Positions 32,338 through 44,060 of a stretch of 64,000 nt of DNA are shown here, in pieces (position 1 is the first letter of the stretch; every line of letters starts with the position of its first letter). Origin of the DNA: Metallyticus violacea (lineage: Eukaryota > Arthropoda > Insecta > Mantodea > Metallyticidae); contig CM060833.1 in assembly GCA_030762175.1 (NCBI GenBank), forward strand, positions 9,243,501 through 9,307,500, in the 5' to 3' direction. A model generated the notes under the pieces. That model saw only the letters and a list, made by a program, of their open reading frames with translations. It ran no database searches and was not told the origin of the DNA. Position numbers and translations under genes: made by a program.

Positions 32338-32695
32338 GCGAGGGCAGTTTGAAGAGATGTCGGACTAACAACGGGGGAGCTTGAATGTTCTTTTTATTTT
32401 TCAACAAAATCTCCCTTCAGGTCTATACATTTATTCCAGCGATACTCCAATGCTGTTATTATCTGTAATGTAGTTTTCCGAAAGGTCTGCAAAATACTCC
32501 GCTACAGCCTTTTGATCTGATAACAAAACCAGACCAGTAAGAAAGTGTTTGAGCTTTGGAACAGATGGAAATCAGAGAGAGATAAATCTGGGGAATTGGT
32601 CTATGCTCCTATAATTCATACCTCAGATCTTTCAACTTCCCATTGCTGAAACACTTTTGTGAGCAAGTAAGTTGTCTTAATACAATATATATTTT
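32338..32695 (-). mobile_element. mariner C-terminal fragment with outer end
   Basis: The minus strand encodes a broken PYSPDLSLSDFHLF-like stretch, SNTFL, YFADLSEN, then ITALEYRWNKCIDLKGDFVEK-stop, the classic mariner C-terminus. The outer end TGCGAGGGCAGTTTGAAGAGATG near 32,338 resembles a mariner terminal repeat. It abuts a DUF4817-type element at 32,700. Confidence 0.8.
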
Positions 32696-32699
32696 ACAT

Positions 32700-33860
32700 A
32701 CTTTCATGTAAAAATTATACCGCACGTGCGGTGTTTTGATTCTCGGAGTTTGGATGTGTCGCGGCCGCCGAGAAGTACTTTAACTTCGCTTCTAAAACTG
32801 TGTATACAATCTTACCGCATAGAAGACGCTGGAAATGTCCTCTCCCTTCGGCTAAACGGACATTGTATCGGGAAAACACATTCTGATTGACAAGTTCGAC
32901 TACTGTAATGTTTCTGATTTCATTTGTGATATTTTCCTTTAGTTCCTCCAATGTGAGAGGGTTTATTTTATATACTCTGTCCTTCAGGCACCTCCACAGG
33001 TAAAAATCACACACTGTTAAATCTGGTAAGCGAGAGGTCATACACCAGCATCTTCAAACACTTAATTTTCCTCGTGGACTCCGTTGCTGTATGAGCAGTT
33101 ACAGAATCAGAATGATCAGAACATGATTTCTCTTCTTCTATAAGCTACTGAAAAAAGGGTTCAAAATGTCCCTTCTTTACTTATTCTATGGTAAAAAAAA
33201 TCGAACCGATAATACGCCTTGCGCTAACAGCACACCAAACTCCAACATTTCTGTCATAAAGAAGGATTTCTTGTACGTGATGTGGATTTTCGGTACACCA
33301 GTTGCGCATATTTTGATTGTTCTCTCGGCCGTTTAGGTGAAACCAGGCCTCTTCTGAAAAAAACAGAAGTGTTGGGTCCATTAAACCTTTCTTCACAGAT
33401 TGGAGGGATGAGATAGGGGAAAAAACACTGACAATAACGCTCTCTTGCTACTGGGTCGCCTGTTTTAAAACAATGTACACGCGTACACTTGTATGATTTG
33501 AGGTTTAATACTTTTGTTGCTTTGTGTGCAGAACCCACTGAAGCTCTCACTTGTTCTGCTAATTTCGGGAGTGATTTTGTTAGCGAACGTTCAAGGTTTC
33601 CATCAATTTCATCTAGTTTATTCTCTGTTAAAACTGTTCCTTTCCGCCAGTTTTTTTTTTTGGGGGGGGGGGTGCATTGATGCAATAAAATCAAATTTAT
33701 TCGCAATATCCTGAATTGCGTTTCTGGAAGGAGAGAATTGACTAGGGAACTGCAAACGAAACTCTGCACGAACATGACTAGTTAATTCATATTTGTGGTA
33801 GCATTTACACACGAAAATGCGTTGCTCTAGAATCAGCTGTCCCATCTTGGCGAAGATCAA
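32700..33860 (-). mobile_element. DUF4817-type DDE transposon, decayed but nearly complete
   Basis: Reading the minus strand: N-terminus LILEQRIFVCKCYHKYELTSHVRAEFRLQFP (DUF4817 HTH, 33,618-33,830), SPSRNAIQDIANKFD, then QVRASVGSAHKATKVLNLKSYK, FFSEEAWFHLNGRENNQNMRNWCTENPH and GVWCAVSARRIIGSIFF (first Asp changed to Glu: SDEAW to SEEAW), and finally RLPDLTVCDFYLWRCLKDRVYKINPLTLEELKENI to the C-terminus (32,715-33,041). The middle acidic block (FQQDGA..HTA) is degraded. A G-rich run at 33,660 disrupts one frame. Confidence 0.88.
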
Positions 33861-34052
33861 CTACTGCACTGCTTCATGTACAGGAAGGGAGACTTGTAGG
33901 ACATTGAGTGAGGACCGCCGCATGCAGCTAACGGGATTCAAAACTCCGAATATGTTTTTACGTGAAAGCTCTGTTTATATATATACACGAAAGATGAGCG
34001 TTGACCCCATGAGTCATGTCAATTATTTTTTTTTTTTCTACCGAACAAAAGG

Positions 34053-34337
34053 ATTATTTGGTTTATTTATGGACGGTTCTTTAACATCTCAGGTCATCAG
34101 TGTCCTATTCAATTCAGGGCGTGAAACGGTCGACAAATTTTGCTCAGAGGCCTCTTCTTTCAGGCTTGAGGTTCTTTTTCGTGCCGTAAATGTACGACAC
34201 GGGACCCACGGGTTTACTTCCTTTCCGAAGGAAGCCATACTTAGGATTTTTACGCCCGTAAAAATTCAATGATCCTGGCTGGTATTGAACCCTCCTTAGG
34301 AAGCAAGTAGGATTACCACTACACCAGCAGGATCGAC
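34053..34337 (-). mobile_element. SINE-B with target-site duplication
   Basis: Tail to head complete but older: head ATCCTGCTGGTGTAGTGG, B box decayed (GGTTCAATACC). Flanked by ccgaacaaaagg (34,041-34,052) and ccgaacaagagg (34,338-34,349). Confidence 0.92.
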
Positions 34338-34398
34338 CCGAACAAGAGGCAATAAGAAAAATCTAAGATATACGAATGAAAGTATATTACATTTACTG

Positions 34399-34790
34399 CT
34401 AACAAATTTCACAAAACTGCATTTTCATATCGTTATCGTCCTTTGAAAGTTCCTGCAAATGTTGAATGTCATAAGAATGTTGTTTGGCATTTTTTACATG
34501 TTTATTGTACAAACATGGACATGTTTCTTGCACACGGAGGAGAACATTCAGTGAATTATTCTCATCAGATTTCGGGCGACCTGATCTTGTTAAGTCCTTT
34601 GCGATTCCAGTTTGAGTAAATTTCTTTACGATCCTTGTCACTGTTGTACGTGGAATTGCATTGCGATCCAGATGCATTTCATTAAATAAATTGGTCGCCT
34701 CGCGATGCGATCGTTGTCTGTTTCCATAGCCTACCATAATAATTAATATTAGAATTCTTTCCATTTCGCTCAACAGAATACAGAATTGTT
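34399..34790 (-). mobile_element. DUF4817-type transposase N-terminus, open 124-codon frame
   Basis: MERILILIIMVGYGNRQRSHREATNLFNEMHLDRNAIPRTTVTRIVKKFTQTGIAKDLTRSGRPKSDENNSLNVLLRVQE is a clear DUF4817-type HTH plus second HTH. It joins, apparently through an internal deletion, to HSYDIQHLQELSKDDNDMKMQFCEIC, normally just before the DDE domain, and stops there. It is the longest undamaged transposase-like frame in the window, but it has no catalytic domain. It could encode a DNA-binding-only protein if transcribed. Confidence 0.82.
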
Positions 34791-35579
34791 TTTCACACTA
34801 GATAAGATATTTCTGTCTATAAACATAGTTCAATGTGTATAAATATATAATGTAGCACAGTAAACTACAAATTTTCGTTTTCTTGATTTAGCAACAGTAA
34901 ATTTGTACAGAAGTATCTAGTGTGTGTACTTTCTGAAAAGCTCTTAATGAACATTAGTAAAAAAACGTAAAAATATATTGAGTATTCCATTTAAAATAAC
35001 AAGAATTAAATCAGAGGTATAGAAAAGTTGGTAATATAATTTTTACAGCTATCTCCACACTTCGAGTTTTATATCACTGAACCACGTGCTTCAAAAGTTA
35101 TTTAGCTAGTGCGTGACGTTATAACTAGCCTGCTATATATACATCCAAAGCTTGTGTATTTCTCTAAGAGGTTGCCCTATAAGGCAAAGGGTCGAGTTCG
35201 CGGAAACAGAAACAAGATCTTGTTCTTGAAAACAATACGTAGAGGTTTGCCAGCAAACGTACTGACGATAAGTTGGCAGTTTTGTTTTATCCCGTACACG
35301 AACTGTCTCAGACAATGTTATAGTATTTTTTTTTCTCTATAAAGGGAAAATAGGAATCAAAGTACTAAAGACTTGAAGCTAACGACAAACGAGTTTTATT
35401 AACAGAATATATTGTTTTTCACTAAAGCAGCATTGCTTACAATATTCATACAACTCCTTACGGCGGTAAGCAAAACATTCATACAGTGCAGTTTCCAGAT
35501 CGGCAAAGGTTTAGCATTGCTGTCCCTAAGGGCGATTATCTATAGAAAGGAAAAATGGTGCAATGATTTTAAGATATAG
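34791..35579. other. no gene recognised
   Basis: AT-rich with no element or coding signature; the short frames lack splice context. Confidence 0.5.
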
Positions 35580-35806
35580 TTAGTTTACTAGAGCCTCCCA
35601 ACCAAAACTGATAATAGTTTCATAAGCTACCTTAGCTGTATGTAGCTGTGCATTATCGGGTAAAAGAATAACACCCTGGCGATTAACGAGTGCTGAGCTA
35701 TTAATTTTTAGTTTTTCACGGACACGTTCCAGCTGGTTAGAGTACACAATGGGGCTGATAGTTTGGCTGGCTGATAGCAGCAGTTCATCAAGCACAATAC
35801 ACCAAA
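35580..35806 (-). mobile_element. mariner fragment (Mos1/cecropia-like), open frame
   Basis: The minus strand encodes SYVWCIVLDELLLSASQTISPIVYSNQLERVREKL, SSALVNRQGVILLPDNAQLHTAKVAYETIISFGWEAL. This is the segment leading to and past the second catalytic Asp (HDNARPHTA, here PDNAQLHTA with His lost). It is cut on the 5' side by a mar1 end inserted at a TA. Confidence 0.88.
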
Positions 35807-36003
35807 CATACGAGGGCATTTTGCAAGTGTCACCTTGAAGTCCAAGTTAAGAACTGAATTCAAAACCTTTTTCTCACAATCCTTCAAAGTACTCTCCATC
35901 TCTTTTCACACACAGTTGTAGACGTTGTCAAAAGCACTACGGTACTCGAACTGAGATATTGTCAACAGAGCTGAATTTGTAGCTTGAGCAAGGCCCTGCA
36001 CTC
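35807..36003 (-). mobile_element. mar1 terminal fragment
   Basis: Begins with TACGAGGGCATTTTGCAAGTG (mar1 terminus) and continues as the mar1 3' region (CTCACAATCCTTCAAAGTACTCTCCATCTC...GAGCTGAATTTGTAGCTTGAGCAAGG). It stops at 36,003, where HEL sequence starts without spacer. mar1 landed in the other mariner, and its remainder was then lost together with the HEL 5' end. Confidence 0.9.
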
Positions 36004-37400
36004 TTCAAACCTCCATCGACCCTACCTATTAAACACAAAAATGGCAATAACAAAAATTTTGTGTGTATTAACTGTAGCAGTCGCAATTTTTGTTTTTTCC
36101 CCACAACACTCGGCATATAACCACCAATTAATAAACGATTCATCGAGTTCGTTAACCAGCAAAATTGAACCATAGCGGATGGGGGTTAACCTAAAGCGAA
36201 AATTTCAAAATAGCTCTAGCTGCCGGAATTTTTCGTTTTTTCTCAAAAAAAACTCTGTATATACCATTAAAACAAAATAAGAAAAGTTAGTTTTGAAAAC
36301 GAGGGAAATAGAACCATTATGAGTGGGGATATAGCTGAAAAACGAAATTTAAAGAGCGGGGTTTAAAGCGAAAATTTTAAAAATCTTTCTAGAGACCACA
36401 ATTTTCGTTTTTCTCAACGAAATTCGGCATAAGTCATTAACATAAAATAAGAAAAATAGTTTCCAAAAATCAGTGAAAAAGGTAAAAGGGGAGGTATACC
36501 TGAAACTCAAAATTTTAAAATTGCTGTAGCGGCACCATTATTTGTTTCTTTGCAACGAAATTCGGTATACCATTTAAATAAAATAACGAAAATAATTTCC
36601 GAAAATTAGATACTTGGGCCATTAGAAGTACGGGTATATTTGAAAACCAAAATTTAAAAAGCGCTGTTTTATGTAATTTTCTCTCTATTGCTTTAAGATA
36701 AAAGACAAATTAACTCAGAATGTAAACTGTATTTATAACGATGTATATGTTTTATATTTAACAAACGTGTCGTCGTGAAGATAGAAAATGTGAAATATTA
36801 ATCTAATATGTGAGAATTATATTTGTACGTAAGAGCGGTCTGTAATAACCTTCAGAAAATATTTGTGTTACATGTTTTTACTACAATAACATTTAAATTA
36901 AATTTCAAAGCCACTGAAAATCGATGAAACTTTCGATTGTTTTTATTTGCTTAGTACATTGCAACTGTTTTTAAATAGTAACATGTTTTTGTTTTATTGA
37001 AACATATGAACATCATCATCCTAAATACATGATATAACTCGAAACTTTTGTTATTTCTCTCTATTTTAGTGAGTGTGAAGATATCAAGGGCTCAGTTCAT
37101 AAACATGGTTACATTTAAAAATGTTTAAAAATAATCACACAATATAGCTTTTTCTATCAGTAATCATATATTTCATTTAATTAATAGTATAAAGTTAATT
37201 TTTGTGCTTTAAAATCTCAATAATAATTCCAAAATGTGTTTTATCTTTTGTGATGTTTATAGAATGCAAGAATTCTAATTTTGTTCCCCTAATACCACGC
37301 AGTAATAACTTATTTCATTTCATTAATTAATAAGGCCATAATTTTGATTTTATATCGACTTGCTGAGGAATTCGCTAAGTTTACGCAGGTCTTCCATTTC
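36004..37400 (+). mobile_element. HEL family copy, 5' end lost
   Basis: Leader (CTCCATCGACCCTACC, AATGGCAATAACAAAAATTTTGTGTG, AGTCGCAATTTTTG), about five array units, then the conserved 3' block (TGTCGTCGTGAAGATAGAAAATGTGAAATATTAATC; TTGAAACATATGAACATC) and the subterminal GAGGAATTCGCTAAGTTTACGCAGG. The terminal palindrome is broken (ACGCAGgtcttcc...). It faces the copy at 37,948, giving a ~1.4-kb inverted repeat. Confidence 0.82.
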
Positions 37401-37947
37401 TGTGCTTGAGTTTTTTTCCCTACTTTTATCATTTCTTAAAGAGGGATCATTTATGAAAAAAAAAAAAAAATCATTCCGACCGTTCCAGGTAATGAAAAGC
37501 GAGTAAAGTCAGTGAAGGCTGTCTGAAGTATCGATGGTTGTTAGTTATAATACAAGAAAACATGGCCGACATTGCGCGACAAGGTGTCAAAATGATATAA
37601 ATACATACGGGCGGACTGGCGGCTGTTTACGCAACAAACACATTCCAGAGGTGGCTGTTGTAATAATCCGTGACGAATCACCCGTCCACCATGGTTATAA
37701 CCCAGTAAGGAGATGAGACTTAACACTCCATATTTGGCATTCTGTTAGACAGAGGGACCTCAAATTTGGCAATACACCGATCACTAACATTAATGGTAGC
37801 GTCACGCAAATAAGTGTGCAAAATAAAAGAAAGTGAAGAAGAAGAAAAGGAAGCAATAAAGAGTACCAGAATTGAAGCAAATAAAAAACATATTGAAAAA
37901 TATAATCAAAATAATTAAAAAAGAAACAAGACCATGACATAAATACA
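37401..37947. other. spacer between inverted HEL copies
   Basis: Contains an A(15) run near 37,456 and small frames without motifs. No gene recognised. Confidence 0.5.
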
Positions 37948-38151
37948 AAAGTCCGTCACGCAGGAGCTGCATAAACTAAGCGAATTCCTCACCAAGTAGA
38001 GTAACTTTAAAAAAAGAATGTAAAATCAAATCATAGCCTTATTAATCAATCAAATTAAATAAGTTATGACATTATTATGTGATATTAGGGGAACAAAATT
38101 GGAATTCTTGCAATCTATAAACATCATTAAAGAAAAATTATATTTTTAGAA

Positions 38152-38185
<34 letters not shown>

Positions 38186-39368
38186 GAGATTAAACCACGA
38201 AAATTAATGATATGCTACTGATAGCCAAAGCTATACGGTGTGAGTAATTTAAAACATTTTTAAATAAAACAATGTTTATGAACTGAGCCCTTGATATCAT
38301 CTTTACATTCACTAAAACAGAGAAATAACAGAAAGTTTCGACTCATATTTAACAATTACAATGTACTAAGTAAATATAAATAACAACAATAAACAATCGA
38401 AAGTTACATCGATTTTCATTGGCTTTGAAATTTAATTTAAATGTTATTAACATGTAACGTAAACGTTTTCTGAAGGTTATTACAGAGCGCTCTTACATAC
38501 AAATATAATTCTCACATATATTAGATTAATATTTCACATTTTCTATCTTCACGACGATGCTTTTGTTAAATATAAAACATATGTAACGTTATAAATACAG
38601 TATATATGCTGAATTAATTTGTTCTTATATTTTTAAATAATGTAGAAAAATTTAAACGCAAGCGCACTTTTTAAATTTCGGTTTTCAAGTATACCCCCTA
38701 CTAATCACCCAATTTCCCTATTTTTCAGGAAATATGTTTCTCATTTTGTTTAAATGGTATATACCAAATTTTGTTGTGAAATAACAAATATTGGTGCCGC
38801 TATAGTGATTTTTAAATTTTGGGGTTCAGGTAACCCCCCATTCCTAATAATCTGATTTGTCTGATTTTCAGAAACTATTTTTCTTATTATAATTAAATGT
38901 TATATACGGAGTTTCGTTGCGAAAAAATAAACATTAATGCCGCTAGAGCCATTTTGGAATTTCGCTTTAACCCGCATCTCTTTTTCAGGTAATTCTTATT
39001 AGCCCGGTTGTCCTGATTTTCAGAAATAATGTTTGTTGATTTATTTTAATGAAATGTACTGAGTTTCGTTGAGAATAATAAAAATGTTGACCGTTAGATT
39101 AATTTTTTAATTGAAAAATTAGCTTTAGGTTAATCCGCACCCCTCAATCTCCAGTTTTGCTGGTTAACGAACTCGATGAGTCATATGTTTATTGATAGTA
39201 ATAGCTGAGTTTTGTTGAGAAAAACAAAAATTGTGATTGCTATAGCGTTAAAAAAAAACACACACACAAATTTCCATTGTCATTTTCGGTGCCTAGCAGG
39301 CAGGTTCGACAAAAATTTGAAGAAAATTTTCGGAAATCTTTTATTCATTACTTCGGAATTCGCTAAAA
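37948..39368 (-). mobile_element. HEL family copy, both ends present
   Basis: On the plus strand the element opens with GTCCGTC, the palindrome ACGCAGgagCTGCAT (37,958-37,972) and AGCGAATTCC (37,979-37,988). It closes with GGAATTCGCT (39,355-39,364), then AAAA. The two 10-mers are exact inverted copies. Between them, in reverse order, are the conserved block, about five array units (CGCTAGAGC..., CGAAACTC complements) and the leader. The outer flanks are A/T homopolymer-like (ACAAAAG|TCCG; GCT|AAAACG), consistent with insertion within a T run. Confidence 0.85.
38154..38185. repeat. (TTA)n microsatellite inside HEL
   Basis: About 11 TTA units in the conserved block of this HEL copy. Other HEL copies have a shorter AATAATAAT tract at the same place, so this is a slippage expansion of an element-borne seed. 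Confidence 0.95.
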
Positions 39369-39974
39369 CGTCTTAAGAAAAGCAAACTTATAAGGGAACT
39401 AAATCCAGAAGTAGTAAATAGAGAAAATTGTTTACGCCTTTATTACATTAGAGTACAATACATCCTTAATTTGCAATTTCCTGACAAAACTTTGACCTTT
39501 GGCCAAGTTATCTCACTGCATATCTCGTTAGAATGTCCAAATACCCATATACATGACCTACGCTGAGATTCTTGAGTTGGTAGCCTTGTTTTATGTTTGT
39601 ATGACCTTTGAATGTCGAAATCTTCAAATGAAGAAGATATAAGCTTATCGAAGACAGGACGAAGACACAAAAATATACATCGTTGTTCTTCATCCTCGCA
39701 AAGTTAATATCAACACATCTCATACTTTATGACTGTGTTTTGCGTTTTGTAAGCTGTTAATGGAGTTTAGAACAGACGAAGATCATTCATTTGCACAAAA
39801 GTATAACAATCGTTAGATTTAAACCCAGGATGATTCTGCATAGGTCCCAAAACAGTTATCTATAAATTTCTTTTTTTCAGATAGTGACTTGCAAATTTAT
39901 ATACGACGGCGCTCAGAAATGTTTTTACACGCATAATTTCTGCCCTAAATTTAAATTTACAAATATTTTGTTAG
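39369..39974. other. no gene recognised
   Basis: No coding or repeat signature recognised. Confidence 0.5.
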
Positions 39975-41115
39975 CTTAATGCGTAATGCGCACATGGTAC
40001 TAGTTTCGTTGTTGCCACTTCCGGTGCTCACCTGTGAGAGGTGTTCAAGTTGAGACATGTTCAGTTCCGCCTACATGCAAAATGGAGGTGACATTCTACG
40101 AACAATTTTCTGCTCTAAAATTCTTCTTTCGTCACATCGAATCTTTAGATGGTTTGAAGTATTTAAAGAAGAAAGGCAATTAATTTCAAAGGAAAATGGA
40201 CTCGGGGCTGCAGTTTGTGCTCTAACGCAAGAAAATGTTAATATCTTTACTGTCATTCAGAGAGAGAGAGAGTAGTTGAAAAACATTAAGAACACTTTCA
40301 GAAATTCTGAAAATTTCACTGGCTGCCACCCACCCACACGTTGGTAACTGAAAAGCTATACATGAGACGTGTTTGTGCACGCTGGGTTCCATGCAGTTAA
40401 AGATGATATAGCTGCAGAAAGTTGTAGAATGTCTTTCAAAGGTAATCACTGCTGGTGAACATCATTCTGATCTTGAAAGCAAACAGCAAAGCTCTGTGTG
40501 GAAATAATAATCATCATCATCATTATCAACATCAACAACACACACAGAATGGAAAAAAAATAAATAAATAAACCAAAGCGGCTGCTGCTGGTGAGAAAGT
40601 TATGGCCACAACATTTTTGGATAATCAAGAAATGGTTTACCAGAATCTCGTACCTGTACACACGGCTGTAACTGGGCAAACATGCCCTAAGATGTCCTGA
40701 AAACTCTGTCGTGCAACAAACTACAGTTGCACCACGATAATGCACGATCGCATATCACAAAAGCTGTACCGACACGGGTAGCCGAGGTCATTAAGGCGCG
40801 AACTCGTGAGCGGGAGTTCTGGGGTTCGAATCCGGCCAGGACTGTTCTGGCTGACTGTGTTTTTTCCAAGTTTTCCTCAGTCCTCATAAATGGGGAAATG
40901 CCCTAAAGAATGTTTCACAAAGATCAATGCATGTGTTTCTCTCTAGTCAGATTTAGCTCTGTGTGGCATTTTCCTTTGGCCCAAATTGAAGAAAGTTCCT
41001 TGTGAGCTGCATTTTCCATCGTGAGAAGCAGTGGTGAAGGTTGCGGAGGCGATTGAAGGATCCGCCAAAAATTGTTTCCTGCATCCAACGGGAACTACTT
41101 TGAGAAAGATCACAC
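39975..41115 (+). mobile_element. mar3 mariner, nearly full length, split by a SINE
   Basis: Plus-strand motifs in order: MEVTFYEQFSALKFFF, RTLSEILKISLAA.HTLVTEKLYMRRVCARWVP, GEKVMATTFLDNQEMVYQNLVPVHTAVTGQ, LHHDNARSHITKAV (broken frame, second Asp). After a SINE-A (40,768-40,908) come SDLALCGIFLWPKLKK, ELHFPS, EAVVKVAEAI, FLHPT and YFEKDH. The third-Asp box has decayed (CDFFLF to CGIFLW). Same family as 10.6 and 19.2 kb; this is the most complete of the three. Confidence 0.85.
40768..40908 (+). mobile_element. SINE-A 5' part in mar3
   Basis: Head accGACACGGGTAGCCGAGGTCATTAAGGCG, perfect B box GGTTCGAATCC, then the core to TCCTCATAAATGGGGAAATGCCC. The 3' half is missing. Inserted right after the second-Asp motif of mar3. 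Confidence 0.9.
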
Positions 41116-41224
41116 ATTTATCTTTACTTCAGTGCTTTCACGTCTCTGTATTAACATACTAATCCGCCATAAAAATAGTTCGAAGCTTTGTCTGAAAAAT
41201 GCTGGAAAACACCTTCCTTCAACC

Positions 41225-41765
41225 CATTATCGTTTGTGTATCTCCGCCTTAGAAGGTAATTGGTAGTGGCAAGATTTGGGCTGTACGGTAGATGATCCAG
41301 CTCCTGGAATCCACATGTGTGCAATTGTTTGTTTTCGTATGCCTCAGCATTCCACGCCTCTTTTTCTTAATGGCGTTGCGCTATTGATGCAGTAGCAGTG
41401 TATAGTTTTTCCCAGTCACCATTTCTATATCAGAAATACTCTGCAGTGACAAAAAATGACACTATGATCTTCGTGGGTCTTTGTCTTCCATCACTTCATT
41501 GAAAGAGAGTCAGTAGAGGGTCATAGTTTAGTCTCCTGTTACCATGTATTCCAGTACTGCACTCTTGTTACTACGGCAAACGTTCAAAAACTTCTGACAA
41601 CATTCCACGCACACTTGCATTTGAACTGATGAAAGAATTCGGGATATCCATCTTGTACTGATGCAAATGTTGATAAAGGATGCGAAGTGCAGTTGTTTTA
41701 GAAAGTCCCAACCTTGCAGCTCTTTCTTTTGTCTTAAGATATCTGTCATTCACAACTTCCTATTT
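41225..41765 (-). mobile_element. mariner-like N-terminal and first-Asp region
   Basis: The minus strand reads VVNDRYLKTKERAARLGLSKTTALRILYQHL (HTH), then frameshifts to CQKFLNVCRSNKSAVLEYMVTGDE (first catalytic Asp), with WKTKTHEDH further on and RKRGVECRGIRKQT. It resembles a mariner up to the middle of the DDE domain; the second and third Asp are not found. Confidence 0.6.
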
Positions 41766-41897
41766 ACAAGGGATATGTTTTCTTGTGTCTACATATATTC
41801 ACGTGGATTATCTTCAATGCTCCCTCTGCCTAAACAAAATAATTTTGTTTATTCCTTCACATTAGAATATGAAGATCAATATCACTGGGTGAAATAC

Positions 41898-44060
41898 CTT
41901 TAGCGAATTCCGAAGGAATGTACCTATTGCAGTTGTACACAGGAAGTCAATTTTTGAAAAATTGCTTCAAATCTCCACCTATCCTACCTACTTACTAGGT
42001 ACGAAAAAATGACAATGAACAAGTTTAAATACATACATGTTTGTGTGTTTGTTAAAGCTCTAGCGGCCGCAATTTTTGTTTTTTCTTAACGAAACTTTGT
42101 ACATAACCATTAATTAACAAACAATTCTTCGAGTTCGTTAACCAGCAAAACTGGATCATTAGAGGTGGGAGTTAACCAGAAAATTTAAAAATCGCTCTAG
42201 CGTACCATTATTTATTTTTCCTCAATAAAACTCGGCATATGCCTCTGCAATAGAACAAGAAAAATAGTTTCTGAAAATCAGTGAAATCAAACCATTAAAG
42301 GTGGAGGTTTACCCGAAACTCGACATTTAAATATCGCTCTAGCGGCGCAAATGTTTGTTTTTTGCAACAAAATTCAGTATATACCTACTAGTTAATGAAG
42401 GGGAGAAAAATAGTTTCGGAAAATCAAGGAAATGGGACCATTAGGAGTGGGGCATACCTGAAAACCGAAATTTTAAGTGTGAGGGTTAAAGCGAAAATTT
42501 AAAAATCAACTTAACGACTGTTTCCTATGTACTTTCTCGACGCAGCTATTGAAATAAAGCCAGAGAAATATTTTCTGAAAATGAGGGAAATCGAGTCATT
42601 AGTAGTGGGGGTTTACCCGAAACCCAAAATTTAAAAATCACTTTAGTGGCACCAATATATTTTTTTTTACAACAAACTCTAGATATAACTATTATTAAAA
42701 TTATGAAAATAGTTTCTGAAAATTAGCGAAATCGGACCATTAGGCGTAGGGGTATACCTGAAAACCGAAATTTAAATAGTGGGGACTAAAGTGAAATACA
42801 AAAAAAACCGCTCTAGAAACTGCAAGTTTTAATTTTTTAAAGGAAACTCGAGATATGCCATGGAAACAAAATAAGAAAAATAATTCTGGAAGTCAGGGAA
42901 ATGGGAATTTTAGGAAAGGAAGTTTATTTGAAACCCAAAATTTAAAAATCACTCTAGCTGGACTAATTATTTGTTTTTGCGCATTAAAGCTTGATATATA
43001 CCACTTAAATAAAACAAGAAAAATATTTCTTGAAAATCGGGGAAATCGGGTCATTAGGAGTGGGGTTTACCGGAAACCCAAAATTTAAAAATCGCTCTAG
43101 CGGCATCAATATTTGTTTTTTCGCAATAAAACTCTGCATATACCATTTAAATAAAATAAGAAAAATCGTCTCTGAAAATTGTGGAAATCGGACCATTAAG
43201 ATTAGGGGTATACTTGAAAACCGAAATTTAAAAAGTGCTCTTGCGTTTAATTTTCTTTGCACTGTTTTAAAATAAAAATGAGAAATTAATTCAGCATATA
43301 AACTGTATTTATAACGATGCATTAGTTTTATATTTTACAAAAACATCGTCGTGAAGATAGCAAATTTGAAATATTAATCTAATATGTATGAGAATTATAT
43401 TTGTATGTAAGAGCGCTCTGTAATTACCTTCAGAAAATATTTGTGTTACATGTTTTTAATACAATAATAAATTAAATTTCAAAGCCAATGAAAATCGATG
43501 TAACTTTCGATTGTTTTTATTTGCTTAGTACATTGCAATTGTTTTTAAATAGCGACAAGATTTTGTTTTATTGAAACATATGAACATCATCTTAAATACG
43601 CAATGTAACTCGAAACTTTCATTATTATTTCTATTTTAGTGAGTGTAAAGATGATATCAAGGGCTCAGTTCATAAACATGGTTACATTTAAAAATGTTTA
43701 AAAATACCCACACAGTATAGCTATCTTTATCTATTGTTGGCCACATGTTTTATTTAATTAATGGTATACCATTAATTTTTGTGGTTTAATTTCAGCAATA
43801 ATAATAGACGCGTTAATAAACGCTTAAACCTAAATCTATCTGTGTGGTGCGCAAGCGCATGTCTGTTAACGCACTGGCGGCCACAATTTTCGGTAATTCC
43901 GACTATTGTGTTATACCAATGAAAATATTTTTAAAATTTTTCTTCAAATCTCCATCGATAGTATTTTCTATGTACCAAAAATAACAATAACGATCACTAA
44001 TTCAACTTACTGATGAATTCGCTTAGTTTACGCAACTCCTGCGTGACAGAATGTTTTTAG
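41898..44060 (+). mobile_element. HEL family, longest copy (~9 array units)
   Basis: Opens TTTAGCGAATTCCGAAGG (AGCGAATTCC at 41,902-41,911). Leader, then roughly nine units marked by CTCTAGC-type boxes near 42,057, 42,196, 42,330, 42,513, 42,646, 42,812, 42,953, 43,096 and 43,237. Conserved block from 43,270. Near the 3' end a partial second leader (GTCTGTTAACGCACTGGCGGCCACAATTTT, ~43,865-43,995) is embedded. Ends with GAATTCGCT (44,015-44,023), palindrome ACGCAActcCTGCGT (44,030-44,044), GACAGAATG and a T run. Short open frames inside are chance products of the array. Confidence 0.87.

Noticed and set aside
33254..33775. 173-codon minus-strand ORF as a host gene
   Set aside because: It overlaps a DUF4817-type transposase relic and contains its linker segment only in part; the family motifs switch frames.
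43005..43322. 105-codon ORF and similar frames in HEL copies
   Set aside because: They arise from the tandem array and recur with shifted frames between copies; not conserved as protein.
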